Positions 56,256-64,000 of a DNA stretch of 64,000 nt are shown here, one piece after another. Below the pieces are notes generated by a model, which was not told where the DNA came from, made no database searches, and saw nothing but the letters and a program-made list of their open reading frames with translations. The translations under genes were made by a program, and so were the position numbers. Within the stretch, counting starts at the first letter, position 1. Each line of letters starts with the position of its first letter. This stretch comes from a bacterium (GTDB lineage: Bacteria; Bacillota; Bacilli; Lactobacillales; Streptococcaceae), in contig CAJNCF010000002.1 in assembly GCA_905221195.1 (NCBI GenBank), forward strand, positions 248,001-312,000, written 5' to 3'.

Positions 56256-57656
56256 TTAGTCCTCGATTTCAATAGTTTCAATCACAACATCTTCAACTGG
56301 CTTGTCCATAGCCCCTGTCTCAACAGCAGCAATGGCATCCAAGACAGCGTAAGATGCTTCATCAGCTAACTGACCAAAAACCGTGTGACGGCGGTCTAGG
56401 TGTGGTGTCCCACCTTGGTTTGCATAGATTTCCGCAATCGGTTCTGGCCAACCACCACGAGCAATTTCTTTCTTAGAATATGGCAGGTGTTGATTTTGCA
56501 CGATAAAGAACTGGCTGCCGTTGGTATTTGGACCAGCATTAGCCATAGAAAGGGCACCACGGATATTGTAAAGTTCTTCTGAGAATTCATCTTCAAATGA
56601 TTCGCCGTAGATTGACTCGCCACCCATACCAGTTCCAGTTGGATCTCCACCTTGGATCATAAAGTCCTTGATAATACGGTGGAAAATGACACCATCATAG
56701 TAGCCATCTTTTGATAGAGCTACAAAGTTAGCTACTGTTTTAGGAGCATGTTCAGGGAAGAGCTTGATACGCAAGTCTCCGTGATTGGTCTTAATAGTTG
56801 CAAGAGGACCTTCTACTGTTTCAATGTCTACTTGTGGAAAATGCAATTCTTTTTCTACCATACCAAATCCTTCTAAGGCATCAAAAATGCCATCTTCTTC
56901 TAGTGTTTTTGTTATATAATCTGCTTTTTCTTTGATTTTTTCATGAGAAATTCCCATTGCGACGCTGATTCCAGCATAATTAAAGAGTTCTAAGTCGTTG
57001 AGTCCATCTCCAAAAACCATGACGTTCTCTGGTTTCAAGCCTAGGTGTTCCACAACCTTTTCCACCCCCGTCGCTTTGGAGCCTGAAATCGGCACAATGT
57101 CAGACGAATGCTCATGCCAACGAACCATGCGAAGTTTGTCTGAGAGACTATCAGGCAAACGCAAGTCATCTCCTTTATCTTCAAAAGTCCACATCTGATA
57201 GATATCTTCTTTTTCATGGAAATCAGGATCCACATCCAAGTCAGGATAAATCGGATTGATAGCTTCACTAATCATATCGGTGCGAGTCGACAACTTGGCA
57301 TCATGACTCCCAACCAAACCATACTCAATTTCCTCTTGCTTGGCCCAGGAGATATACTCCTCAACATCTGACTTCTCAATCTGATGTTGATAAATAACCT
57401 GACCTTTTTTATCTTCGATATAAGCCCCATTCAAGGTCACAAAAAAGTCAGGCTTGAGTTCACGAATCTCTGGTACAACACCAAAAATCCCCCGTCCAGA
57501 AGCAATACCTGTCAAAATTCCTTTCTCACGTAATTGCTTAAAAACAGTTGGGATTGAAGCTGGAATAAAACCTGTCTTGGAATTTCTCAATGTATCATCA
57601 ATATCAAAAAAGACAATCTTGATTTTCTTTGCCTTGTATCTTAATTTCGCATCCAT
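56256..57656 (-). CDS. HAD phosphatase-cyclophilin fusion protein
   Basis: A 466-residue two-domain protein. The N-terminal half (about 1-265) is a Cof-type HAD-IIB phosphatase: VFFDIDDTLRNS (nucleophile DxD), GIASGR, and KPENVMVFGDGLNDLEL as motif IV. The C-terminal half (about 270-466) is a cyclophilin-type peptidyl-prolyl isomerase: IFHRIIKDFMIQGGDPTGTG and FFIVQNQHLPYS. No signal peptide, so both domains are cytoplasmic. The fusion is known from streptococci (from memory) but its purpose is unclear. GAGGTAGTG precedes the ATG, and cvfD follows. Confidence 0.92.
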   Translation of the reverse strand: MDAKLRYKAKKIKIVFFDIDDTLRNSKTGFIPASIPTVFKQLREKGILTGIASGRGIFGVVPEIRELKPDFFVTLNGAYIEDKKGQVIYQHQIEKSDVEEYISWAKQEEIEYGLVGSHDAKLSTRTDMISEAINPIYPDLDVDPDFHEKEDIYQMWTFEDKGDDLRLPDSLSDKLRMVRWHEHSSDIVPISGSKATGVEKVVEHLGLKPENVMVFGDGLNDLELFNYAGISVAMGISHEKIKEKADYITKTLEEDGIFDALEGFGMVEKELHFPQVDIETVEGPLATIKTNHGDLRIKLFPEHAPKTVANFVALSKDGYYDGVIFHRIIKDFMIQGGDPTGTGMGGESIYGESFEDEFSEELYNIRGALSMANAGPNTNGSQFFIVQNQHLPYSKKEIARGGWPEPIAEIYANQGGTPHLDRRHTVFGQLADEASYAVLDAIAAVETGAMDKPVEDVVIETIEIED

Positions 57657-57737
57657 CTCACTACCTCTTTCAATCTAACTCTTTCCATTATACCATAAAG
57701 TAGGCAAATCCCACATCCCCAATAAAATCCTTGTCTC

Positions 57738-58247
57738 TTATCCGAATTCCTTTACAAGATACAAAACCAAATCATCATTATTTTGGCAAGTTGCATTCAT
57801 TTCCAAGGGTTGATTTCGATACCAGACACCTGTCCCATCTGGAATGTAGCCCCGTCTGATATACAATCTCTGGGCAGGGCCATAGCCTAAGTGCAAACCT
57901 ACACCAAGAGTGACCTTGCTCGAAACAAACTTGACTCGTTTTTCTGCTTCTTCTAGCAGTTGATTCCCAATCCCTTGATTTCGAAAAGGCTCAAACACAT
58001 TAAAATCTGATAATTCTGGATAGACTTCTGCAAAAGGACCATGTTTAGCAAAGGGCAAAATTGTAACGTAGCCCGCTACAGCACCATCAATCTCTGCAAC
58101 TAAGACTTCTCTCTCCCCACTTTCCTGTTCCAGAAAATATCTAGCCAAAATTTCCTCTCTACCAGGCCAACCCTGATTGATAAAACCTTGGGATAGGTGT
58201 TTGATATCCGATTCAATCATTTTTCTAATAACAGCGTTTTCCTTCAT
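57738..58247 (-). CDS. GNAT acetyltransferase
   Basis: A 169-residue acetyltransferase with motif A LSDFNVFEPFRNQGIGNQLL (RNQGIG) and motif B YGPAQRLYIRRGYIPDGTGV. AAAGGAG precedes the ATG and TATACT lies at about 58276-58281, so it is a short transcript of its own. Substrate unknown. It is not closely similar to the other four GNATs in the window by motif detail. Confidence 0.88.
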   Translation of the reverse strand: MKENAVIRKMIESDIKHLSQGFINQGWPGREEILARYFLEQESGEREVLVAEIDGAVAGYVTILPFAKHGPFAEVYPELSDFNVFEPFRNQGIGNQLLEEAEKRVKFVSSKVTLGVGLHLGYGPAQRLYIRRGYIPDGTGVWYRNQPLEMNATCQNNDDLVLYLVKEFG

Positions 58248-58299
58248 AAGATACTCCTTTAAAAATTCCTACTATCAGTATAGCACGTTTATAGAGAAA

Positions 58300-58415
58300 T
58301 AAAAAAGAAACAGCCAGGTCTTGACTCGCTGAGCTCATGAAAAAGAGGTCCAGCCAGACCCAACTCGCTCTCTCATTTCAAGGCTCGTGAAAAAAAGACC
58401 CAAGCGGGTCTTTTC
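58300..58415 (-). repeat. Tandem terminator-like hairpin units after rpsR
   Basis: Two to three units of about 50 bp: a perfect hairpin (58394-58415), a degenerate one (58347-58360) and a GGTC-only relic near 58316. They are separated on the minus strand by GAGCCTTGAAATGAGAGAGCGAG. The spacer resembles that of the array beside nadE (29915-30354). Confidence 0.65.
58394..58415 (-). terminator. Terminator of rpsF-ssb-rpsR
   Basis: AAAAGACCC and GGGTCTTTT arms with an AAGC loop and a T run on the minus strand, two bases after the rpsR stop codon. Confidence 0.9.
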
Positions 58416-58416
58416 T

Positions 58417-58656
58417 TTAATCTTCGTTTACGAAAGGCATCAAAGCCATTACGCGAGCGCGTTTGATAGCTGTTGTTACTTTACGTTGGTTTTTAGCTGA
58501 AGTTCCTGTTACACGACGAGGAAGGATTTTCCCACGTTCTGAAACGAAACGGCTAAGAAGCTCAGTATCTTTGTAATCAACATATTCAATTTTGTTTGCT
58601 GCGATGTAATCAACTTTTTTACGGCGTTTGAATCCGCCACGACGTTGTTGAGCCAT
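58417..58656 (-). CDS. rpsR: Ribosomal protein S18
   Basis: Small-subunit protein that pairs with S6 on the platform. The 79-residue product ([19 protein letters not shown]..., [29 protein letters not shown]) is complete. It follows ssb by 31 bases with AAAGGAG, the standard S6-SSB-S18 operon. It ends at a perfect terminator. Confidence 0.98.
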   Translation of the reverse strand: MAQQRRGGFKRRKKVDYIAANKIEYVDYKDTELLSRFVSERGKILPRRVTGTSAKNQRKVTTAIKRARVMALMPFVNED

Positions 58657-58687
58657 GTTTTTTCTCCTTTATAATTTTAGTTGTCCA

Positions 58688-59158
58688 TTAGAATGGTAAA
58701 TCATCATCTGAAATATCCAATGGATTTGTTGCTCCAAATGGATTTTCATCACGTGAAAAGTCTGGTACTGAATTTGTAGGCGCTGAATAGTTTGCAGTTG
58801 GTGCAGAGTAAGCTCCACCTGTATGACCCTCACGCACACTACGGCTTTCCAACATTTGGAAATTCTCAGCCACGACTTCTGTCACGTAGACACGTTGTCC
58901 TTGCTGGTTATCGTAACTACGAGTCTGGATACGACCTGTCACCCCGATAAGTGAGCCTTTTTTAGCCCAGTTAGCAAGGTTCTCAGCCTGTTGGCGCCAC
59001 ATAACGACATTGATAAAATCAGCCTCACGTTCGCCATTTTGACTCTTAAATGTACGGTTTACTGCAAGAGTAAAAGTCGCAACTGCTACATTTGATGGGG
59101 TATAACGCAACTCAGCGTCACGTGTCATACGCCCTACAAGTACAACATTGTTAATCAT
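58688..59158 (-). CDS. ssb: Single-stranded DNA-binding protein SSB
   Basis: Coats single-stranded DNA during replication and repair. The 156-residue protein has an N-terminal OB fold ([20 protein letters not shown]...), a flexible Ser/Thr/Pro-rich linker (about 112-148) and the acidic tip SDDDLPF that recruits partner proteins. It lies between rpsF and rpsR, in the usual order. Streptococci also carry a competence-linked second SSB; this operon copy is the housekeeping one. Confidence 0.98.
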   Translation of the reverse strand: MINNVVLVGRMTRDAELRYTPSNVAVATFTLAVNRTFKSQNGEREADFINVVMWRQQAENLANWAKKGSLIGVTGRIQTRSYDNQQGQRVYVTEVVAENFQMLESRSVREGHTGGAYSAPTANYSAPTNSVPDFSRDENPFGATNPLDISDDDLPF

Positions 59159-59169
59159 AGTTTACCTTC

Positions 59170-59460
59170 TTACGCGTCAGTTTTGACGATCATGTGACGA
59201 AGAATGTCAGCGTTGATTTTTGAAAGACGGTCAAACTCTTTAAGAGCTGCATCGTCGTTTGCTTCAACGTTAACGATGTGGTAAAGTCCTTCACGGAAAT
59301 CTTGGATTTCGTATGCAAGACGACGTTTTTCCCAAGTTTTTGATTCAACAACAGTTGCACCGTTGTCAGTCAAAATAGAGTCAAAACGTGCTACCAAAGC
59401 GTTTTTAGCTTCTTCTTCAATGTTTGGACGAATGATATAAAGAATTTCGTATTTAGCCAT
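59170..59460 (-). CDS. rpsF: Ribosomal protein S6
   Basis: The 96-residue S6, starting [22 protein letters not shown] and complete to the C terminus. AAAGGAGGAAC precedes the ATG. The promoter is perfect in spacing, and the leader contains a hairpin (ACCCC/GGGGT around 59480-59505), a candidate autoregulatory site by analogy with S6:S18 leaders in other bacteria (inference). First gene of rpsF-ssb-rpsR. Confidence 0.98.
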   Translation of the reverse strand: MAKYEILYIIRPNIEEEAKNALVARFDSILTDNGATVVESKTWEKRRLAYEIQDFREGLYHIVNVEANDDAALKEFDRLSKINADILRHMIVKTDA

Positions 59461-59534
59461 TGATATGTTCCTCCTTTTGGTCTAATGACCCCAAGACTTT
59501 GCAAGGGGTAAGTGAGGTTCGCTCACAATAAACT

Positions 59535-59563
59535 ATTATACTAGAAAATAATTTTTTACGCAA
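59535..59563 (-). promoter_or_regulatory. Promoter of rpsF-ssb-rpsR
   Basis: TTGCGT (59558-59563), 17 bp, TATAAT (59535-59540) on the minus strand. The leader to the ATG is about 70 bases. Confidence 0.7.
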
Positions 59564-59586
59564 GTAAAAAGGCTGAAATAAAAAAA

Positions 59587-59606
59587 GAAGATGACGAATC
59601 ATCCTC
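59587..59606 (-). terminator. Terminator of the giant adhesin gene
   Basis: GAGGATGA and TCATCTTC arms (one wobble) with a TTCG tetraloop followed by a run of seven T on the minus strand, 18 bases after the stop. Confidence 0.9.
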
Positions 59607-59623
59607 TCAAAAACTATGAGTTT

Positions 59624-62600
59624 TTAGTCTTCTTTTTTCTTGCGAGCAAGAAGTCCAAATCCACTTAGGGCTCCAAGAAGTCCAAGCGCTGCTAGACTAG
59701 CGTTAGCTTCTGTACCAGTATTTGGCAATTCGCGTTTACCTTCAGCTTCTTTCACTGCTGTTGGTTGTACTGGTTGTACTGGTGTTGCTGGCTCTTGTGG
59801 AGAAACTGGTTGACTTGGTTCAACTGGCGTTTGTTTTTGAATCTTGCGATAAACATGACGAACATTTCCATTCGCATCTTTTTCTGTTTTCACCAATTCA
59901 TAACCTGACAATTCCTTGCTTGGTTGTTCTCCATTTTCTTTAGGAATAATTAGTTCTCCGTTTTCATCTACATAAGTTGTAATGACTTTGTATTCAAATG
60001 GTGTTGGAGTAGGCGTTGGTGTTACAACTTTTTCGTATACGTGTTCGATATCACCATTTGGTAATTTCTTAGTCTCTACGAATCTGTATCCTGGGATATC
60101 TTTTTGAGGTGTTTCTCCATCTTCTGTTGGATATCCTGGAATAACGTTACCTTCTTTATCCTTGAATGAAGTTTTAACTTTTTCGTATACGTGTTCCACA
60201 TCTCCGTTTGGTAATTTCTTCGTTTCTACGAATCTATATCCTGGGATGTCTTTCTTAGGTTGATCCCCTTCTTCTGTTGGATAGTTTGGAATTACGTTTC
60301 CTTCTTTATCCTTGAATGAAGTTTTAACTTTTTCGTATACGTGTTCTGTATCTCCATTTGGAAGTGTTTTCGTTTCTACGAAGCGATATCCTGGGATATT
60401 ATCTTTCTTAGGTGTTGTACCTTCTTCTGTTGGATATCCTGGAATTTCTTTCCCTTCTTTATCCTTGAATGAAGTTGTTACTTTTTCGTAGATGTGTTTA
60501 GTATTACCATCTTTGTCTTCTTCAGTCTTAACAACTTTGTATCCAGCAATTTTCTCTTCTGGTTGTTTACCGTCTTTAGATGGGATAAGTTCTGTTTCTT
60601 TTCCATCTTTTCCTACTACTACAAACTTAGTATCAGGGCGAACTGTTGGTGTGTAAGTTGCTGTTGTTGGTGTTCCATTCTTATCTACACGTTTTACAGT
60701 AACAGCTGGTGCTTTTCCTGTAAATGATTTTTCTGGTGTAAATGTTACTGTTCCATCTTTAGCAACTTCGAATTTACCCACACCTTCTACTGTTTTAACA
60801 GTGCTTCCATCTTCAAATGTTGCTGGTACTTCATCATCCATTGGTACTTCTGGGTTACCTGGTGTGAATGTTGGTTTACCAGTTTGAACTTGACCTTTAG
60901 CTCCTTCAGATGTTACACCTTCAGCTGTTGGTGTTACTGGTGTTACTGTTGGTGTGTAAGTTGCTGTTGCTGGTGTTCCATTCTTATCTACGCGTTTTAC
61001 AGTTACCGCTGGCGCTTCTCCTGTAAATGATTTTTCTGGTGTGAATGTTACTTTTCCATCTTTCGCTACTTCGTATTTACCTACACCTTTAACTTCTTTA
61101 ACTGTACTTCCATCTTCGAATGTTGCTGGTACTTCATCGTCCATTGGTACTTCTGGGTTACCTGGTGTAAATTTAGGTGTTCCTGTTTGTACTTTTCCTT
61201 GAAGTCCTGTTGACTTATCACCTTCTGCTGTTGGAGTTACTCCTGTTACTGTTGGTGTATAAGTCGCTGTTGTAGGCGTTCCATTCGCATCTTTTACTTG
61301 GACTGTCGCTGGTACTGGTGTTCCTACGAAGTCTTTGTTTGGTTTGAATGTTACTTTTCCAGTTTTCGGATCAATTGTGTACTTACCAACTTCTTTTCCA
61401 TCTTTATCTTTCACTGGAATTTCTTTTTCAGTTACAGGTTTTCCATCTACTACGAATTGTGCTGGTTGCTCATCCGTAATTGTGATTGGTACTTCTGGAT
61501 TTCCTTCTGTGAATTTAGGTGTGCCCTCTTGAGTTTTACCTTGGATTCCTGTTGATTCTGCAGCTTTACCTGATGGTGTTACTGGTGTTACTGTTGGTGT
61601 ATAAGTCGCTGTTGTTGGTGTGCCATTCGCATCTTTTGCTTGTACTGTCACTGGATCTGGTGTTCCTGTGAAGTCTTTGTTTGGCTTGAATGTTACTTTT
61701 CCAGTTTTTGGATCAATTGTGTACTTACCAACTTCTTTTCCATCTTTAGTAGCTGGAATTTCTGTTTCTGCAATTGGTTCTTTTGTAACCGGGTTGTAGA
61801 ATGTCGCTGGTTGAGTTTCATCAATCTTCATCGGTACTTTGTCATCACCAGGTGTAAATGTTGGTGTACCTTCTTGAGTCTTACCTTGGATTCCTGTTGA
61901 TTCTACAGGTGTTCCTGTTGGTGTTACTCCAGTGAATTTAGGTGTGTAAGTTGTTTTCGCTACTGTACTGTTTGTGTCTTTCGCTTGTACCGTTACTGGT
62001 TCAACTTCTCCAACATATGTTTTATCTGTTGGTGTGAATTTCACTTCACCTGTTGGTACTCCATTTCCATCTTTAACTAGTGAGTAAACTCCGATTTCTT
62101 TACCGTCTTTCGTCACTGTTACTGTTTCAGCTTCATTTCCTGATTTATCTAGTAACTTAATTGTAGATTTATTGATTGGAGCTGGTGATTCTGGTTCTTT
62201 ATTAGGGTTACCTGGAATAAATTCTACTGTTCCTGTTTGTTCTACCCCTTGTGGTCCTTCTGATTTAGCAGGGTTTGCACTTGGGTTAACTGGAATAATA
62301 GATGGTGTGTAAGTTGTTGTAACTTGTGAACCGTTTGTATCTTCTCCACGTACTGTTACAGGAACTACATCCCCTGCATATGGGACTGCTGGATCTGGAG
62401 TAAATGTTACTTCTCCAGTATCTTTATTTAATGTATATTTACCAATTACTTTACCTTCTGGACTCTTAGCTGGAACTTCTTCAGCTGGTTGATTATTTTC
62501 GTTTAATAAAGTTGTCTTACTTGTAACGATTGGTGTTACTTCTGAACCTGGTGTGAATGTTACAGTTCCTTTTTGAACTTGTCCTTGAGGTTTGATAGAA

Positions 62601-64000
62601 GTTGCTTCTTCTGCAGTTGGTGTTTCTGGGATAATACTTGGTGTATAAGTTGTAACCGCTGGTGTTCCATTTACGTCTAACGCCTGAACTACTGCTGCTG
62701 GTACTTTACCTGTGTATTGTAAATCAGTTGGTGTGTAGGTTACTTTATTCGTAGTTGGGTCGATTGAGTATTCCCCGATCTTATTACCATCTGGTCCCAT
62801 TACATCTTGTTTCGCAGTTGGATCTAATGGATTACCATTTTGATCTAATAGTCTTGCAGTTCCTTCTTGAATCGCAACAGTTTCTTCTTTACCATTTACT
62901 GTAACTGTTCCTCCAGTGAATGATACTGTTCCTTCTTGAGTTTGTCCTTGAGGAGCTTTTGATTCAGCTGGTTGCCCTTGTGGTCTTACTGGAACGATGT
63001 TTGGAGTGTAGTTTGTTTCTGCTGGTGTTCCGTTTGAGTCTTGCATACGAACACGCGCTGGTAATACTGCACCTGCATAGGATTTATCCGTTGGTGTGAA
63101 GATTACTTCTCCTGTAGTTTTATCTACTGTGTAATCCCCTACTTTATTACCTTTTTTATCCATTGCTGGTAATGTTTCAACTGGGTTTCCGCTGTCATCC
63201 ACTAGTGTTAATGTTTCAGGTTTCATAGTTGAAGTTTCTGAACCTGGTGTGAATGTTGGTTTTCCTTTTTGAACATCCCCTTGTTTAGCAGTAGATTCAG
63301 CTTCTTGTGCAGTTGGTTCTACTGGTGTGATGTGTGGTGTGTACTTAGCTGTTGCTTTTGTACCATTTTCATCTTCCCCTTGGATTGTTACTGGAAGAAC
63401 TGGTCCAACATAAGTTTTATCTGTTGGTGTAAACACAGCAGTCGGTACTCCATCTACAACTTTAAGTGTATATGTCCCAATCACTGTTCCATCTGGTTTT
63501 TTAGCTTGAACTTCTTTAGCTGGTTGTCCATCTTCACCTAATAATGTGTAAGCATCAGGATTCATTGGAACTGATTTTTCAACTTCTACTTTATTATCGT
63601 TCTTATCTAAGTAAGTAACAGTGTTTTTACCTGCTGTAAATGTGATTTCTTGTTCTTGAGTTTCACCTTGAGGTTTTGTAGTTTCTCCACCTTCTGCAGT
63701 TGGTGTTACTGGTTTAACTTTTGGTTGGTAAGTTACTGTACCTGTTGAAGTTACGGGTTGTCCGTCTTTGTCTACCCCAACTTTACCTGTAAATGAAACT
63801 TTAACTGGATCTGGTTCACCAGTAAAGTCTTTATTCGGTGTAAATACTACTTCTCCTGTTGATGGAGTAATCGTATAAGTACCGATTGGTTTACCATCTT
63901 TTGTAGCTGGAATTTCAGTTTCAGTCGTTGGATTTCCTGTCTTAGGATCTACTAATTTAACTGGATATTCTTCTGAAGGAGTAATTTTATTTCCTGCAGT
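59624..64000 (-). CDS. Giant LPXTG surface adhesin with CshA-type fibril repeats (N terminus outside window)
   Basis: The frame is open from the right edge to the stop at 59624, so at least 1458 residues are present and the N terminus, signal and promoter are missing. From the right: one partial and nine complete CshA-type repeats of about 100-120 residues, each with GTPxFTPG, GKVTFTP and xNGTxxTATYTP blocks. These are followed by five repeats of about 50 residues of MucBP-like style (TSFKDKEGNVIPGYPTE ... IPGYRFVETKKLPNGDxEHVYEKV), a Pro-rich spacer and a sorting signal: LPNTG, hydrophobic stretch, KKKED. It should form a cell-wall fibril for adhesion. Confidence 0.93.
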   Translation of the reverse strand, partial: TAGNKITPSEEYPVKLVDPKTGNPTTETEIPATKDGKPIGTYTITPSTGEVVFTPNKDFTGEPDPVKVSFTGKVGVDKDGQPVTSTGTVTYQPKVKPVTPTAEGGETTKPQGETQEQEITFTAGKNTVTYLDKNDNKVEVEKSVPMNPDAYTLLGEDGQPAKEVQAKKPDGTVIGTYTLKVVDGVPTAVFTPTDKTYVGPVLPVTIQGEDENGTKATAKYTPHITPVEPTAQEAESTAKQGDVQKGKPTFTPGSETSTMKPETLTLVDDSGNPVETLPAMDKKGNKVGDYTVDKTTGEVIFTPTDKSYAGAVLPARVRMQDSNGTPAETNYTPNIVPVRPQGQPAESKAPQGQTQEGTVSFTGGTVTVNGKEETVAIQEGTARLLDQNGNPLDPTAKQDVMGPDGNKIGEYSIDPTTNKVTYTPTDLQYTGKVPAAVVQALDVNGTPAVTTYTPSIIPETPTAEEATSIKPQGQVQKGTVTFTPGSEVTPIVTSKTTLLNENNQPAEEVPAKSPEGKVIGKYTLNKDTGEVTFTPDPAVPYAGDVVPVTVRGEDTNGSQVTTTYTPSIIPVNPSANPAKSEGPQGVEQTGTVEFIPGNPNKEPESPAPINKSTIKLLDKSGNEAETVTVTKDGKEIGVYSLVKDGNGVPTGEVKFTPTDKTYVGEVEPVTVQAKDTNSTVAKTTYTPKFTGVTPTGTPVESTGIQGKTQEGTPTFTPGDDKVPMKIDETQPATFYNPVTKEPIAETEIPATKDGKEVGKYTIDPKTGKVTFKPNKDFTGTPDPVTVQAKDANGTPTTATYTPTVTPVTPSGKAAESTGIQGKTQEGTPKFTEGNPEVPITITDEQPAQFVVDGKPVTEKEIPVKDKDGKEVGKYTIDPKTGKVTFKPNKDFVGTPVPATVQVKDANGTPTTATYTPTVTGVTPTAEGDKSTGLQGKVQTGTPKFTPGNPEVPMDDEVPATFEDGSTVKEVKGVGKYEVAKDGKVTFTPEKSFTGEAPAVTVKRVDKNGTPATATYTPTVTPVTPTAEGVTSEGAKGQVQTGKPTFTPGNPEVPMDDEVPATFEDGSTVKTVEGVGKFEVAKDGTVTFTPEKSFTGKAPAVTVKRVDKNGTPTTATYTPTVRPDTKFVVVGKDGKETELIPSKDGKQPEEKIAGYKVVKTEEDKDGNTKHIYEKVTTSFKDKEGKEIPGYPTEEGTTPKKDNIPGYRFVETKTLPNGDTEHVYEKVKTSFKDKEGNVIPNYPTEEGDQPKKDIPGYRFVETKKLPNGDVEHVYEKVKTSFKDKEGNVIPGYPTEDGETPQKDIPGYRFVETKKLPNGDIEHVYEKVVTPTPTPTPFEYKVITTYVDENGELIIPKENGEQPSKELSGYELVKTEKDANGNVRHVYRKIQKQTPVEPSQPVSPQEPATPVQPVQPTAVKEAEGKRELPNTGTEANASLAALGLLGALSGFGLLARKKKED
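59960..64000 (-). repeat. Tandem repeats in the adhesin gene
   Basis: Two arrays. The first (about 60600-64000) has one partial and nine complete CshA-type units of 300-360 bp; the two nearest the C terminus are almost identical. The second (about 59960-60600) has five MucBP-like units of about 140-150 bp, three of them nearly the same. Copy number probably varies between strains and assemblies. Confidence 0.85.

Noticed and set aside
59461..59534. A confirmed S6:S18 autoregulatory RNA in the rpsF leader
   Set aside because: A hairpin is present, but I could not see the conserved bulge motif, so it is mentioned only as a possibility.
61298..61900. Tryptophan- and cysteine-rich plus-strand frames in the adhesin gene
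   Set aside because: They are antisense shadows of the repeated adhesin codons; the odd composition comes from complementing Thr/Pro/Lys-rich repeats.
59960..64000. Repeats resembling a CRISPR array at first glance
   Set aside because: They are in-frame protein repeats of 140-360 bp within an open reading frame, without short direct repeats and unique spacers.

Overview
The window is chromosomal DNA of a low-GC Gram-positive coccus, almost certainly a Mitis-group Streptococcus (S. mitis / S. oralis / S. pneumoniae cluster). Four things point there: a choline-binding protein, an M26-family (ZmpB-like) zinc metalloprotease next to its two-component system, an AliB-type peptide-binding lipoprotein, and a BOX-type repeat typical of pneumococci and relatives. 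Almost everything is on the minus strand; only rsuA, a LysR regulator, a small DUF3042 gene and murE are on the plus strand. I saw no rRNA, tRNA, IS element, prophage or CRISPR array.

Layout, left to right. 1-4.0 kb: murG (cut by the window edge), murD, a small membrane protein and typA. 4.1-6.5 kb: rsuA, a rhodanese-like membrane protein, yqgQ and a CpsY/MtaR-type LysR regulator. 6.5-11.3 kb: operon miaA-hflX-hypothetical-rnz-SDR, then the DUF3042 gene. 11.3-16.4 kb: thyA, glucokinase, an Excalibur/choline-binding protein, an alpha/beta hydrolase and a PabB-PabC fusion. 16.5-25.6 kb: the surface protease with a DUF436 gene and a YesM/YesN-type two-component system. 25.6-28.0 kb: ccdA, a thioredoxin-like lipoprotein and MsrAB, an envelope methionine-sulfoxide repair set. 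28-34 kb is accessory in character: an Rpn-family nuclease gene with a paralogue remnant, GNAT genes, nadE-pncB, a HAD-phosphatase relic and tandem terminator-like repeats. 33.6-43.6 kb: amino-acid permease, greA, mltG, two GNATs, murC, a basic low-complexity protein and a SWIM/SNF2 helicase. 43.7-59.5 kb: two PLP sulfur amino acid enzymes, aliB, a MurJ-type flippase, murE, CsbD, ppaC, the yabB/GIY-YIG pair, cvfD, a HAD-cyclophilin fusion, and rpsF-ssb-rpsR. 59.6-64 kb: the C-terminal part of a very large LPXTG fibrillar adhesin with CshA-type repeats, open at the window edge.

Themes. Peptidoglycan precursor synthesis and processing recurs (murG, murD, murC, murE, MurJ flippase, mltG). Surface biology is prominent (M26 protease, choline-binding protein, giant adhesin, AliB). 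A MET-box-like palindrome precedes the trans-sulfuration/PatB operon, and a LysR protein of the family that reads such boxes is encoded at 5.6 kb. Six genes (rsuA, yqgQ, the LysR gene, pabB, murE, yabB) have promoters placed so that transcription should start at or within a few bases of the ATG, which predicts leaderless mRNAs.

From memory of the S. pneumoniae gene order, the window joins blocks that lie apart in pneumococcus (the murG-to-ccdA region, nadE-pncB, and greA-to-rpsF), with relics and repeats at the 28-34 kb junction. I found no convincing undescribed multi-gene system. The most unusual observations are the repeated terminator units, the BOX-derived protein tail, the leaderless-promoter group and the two gene relics.
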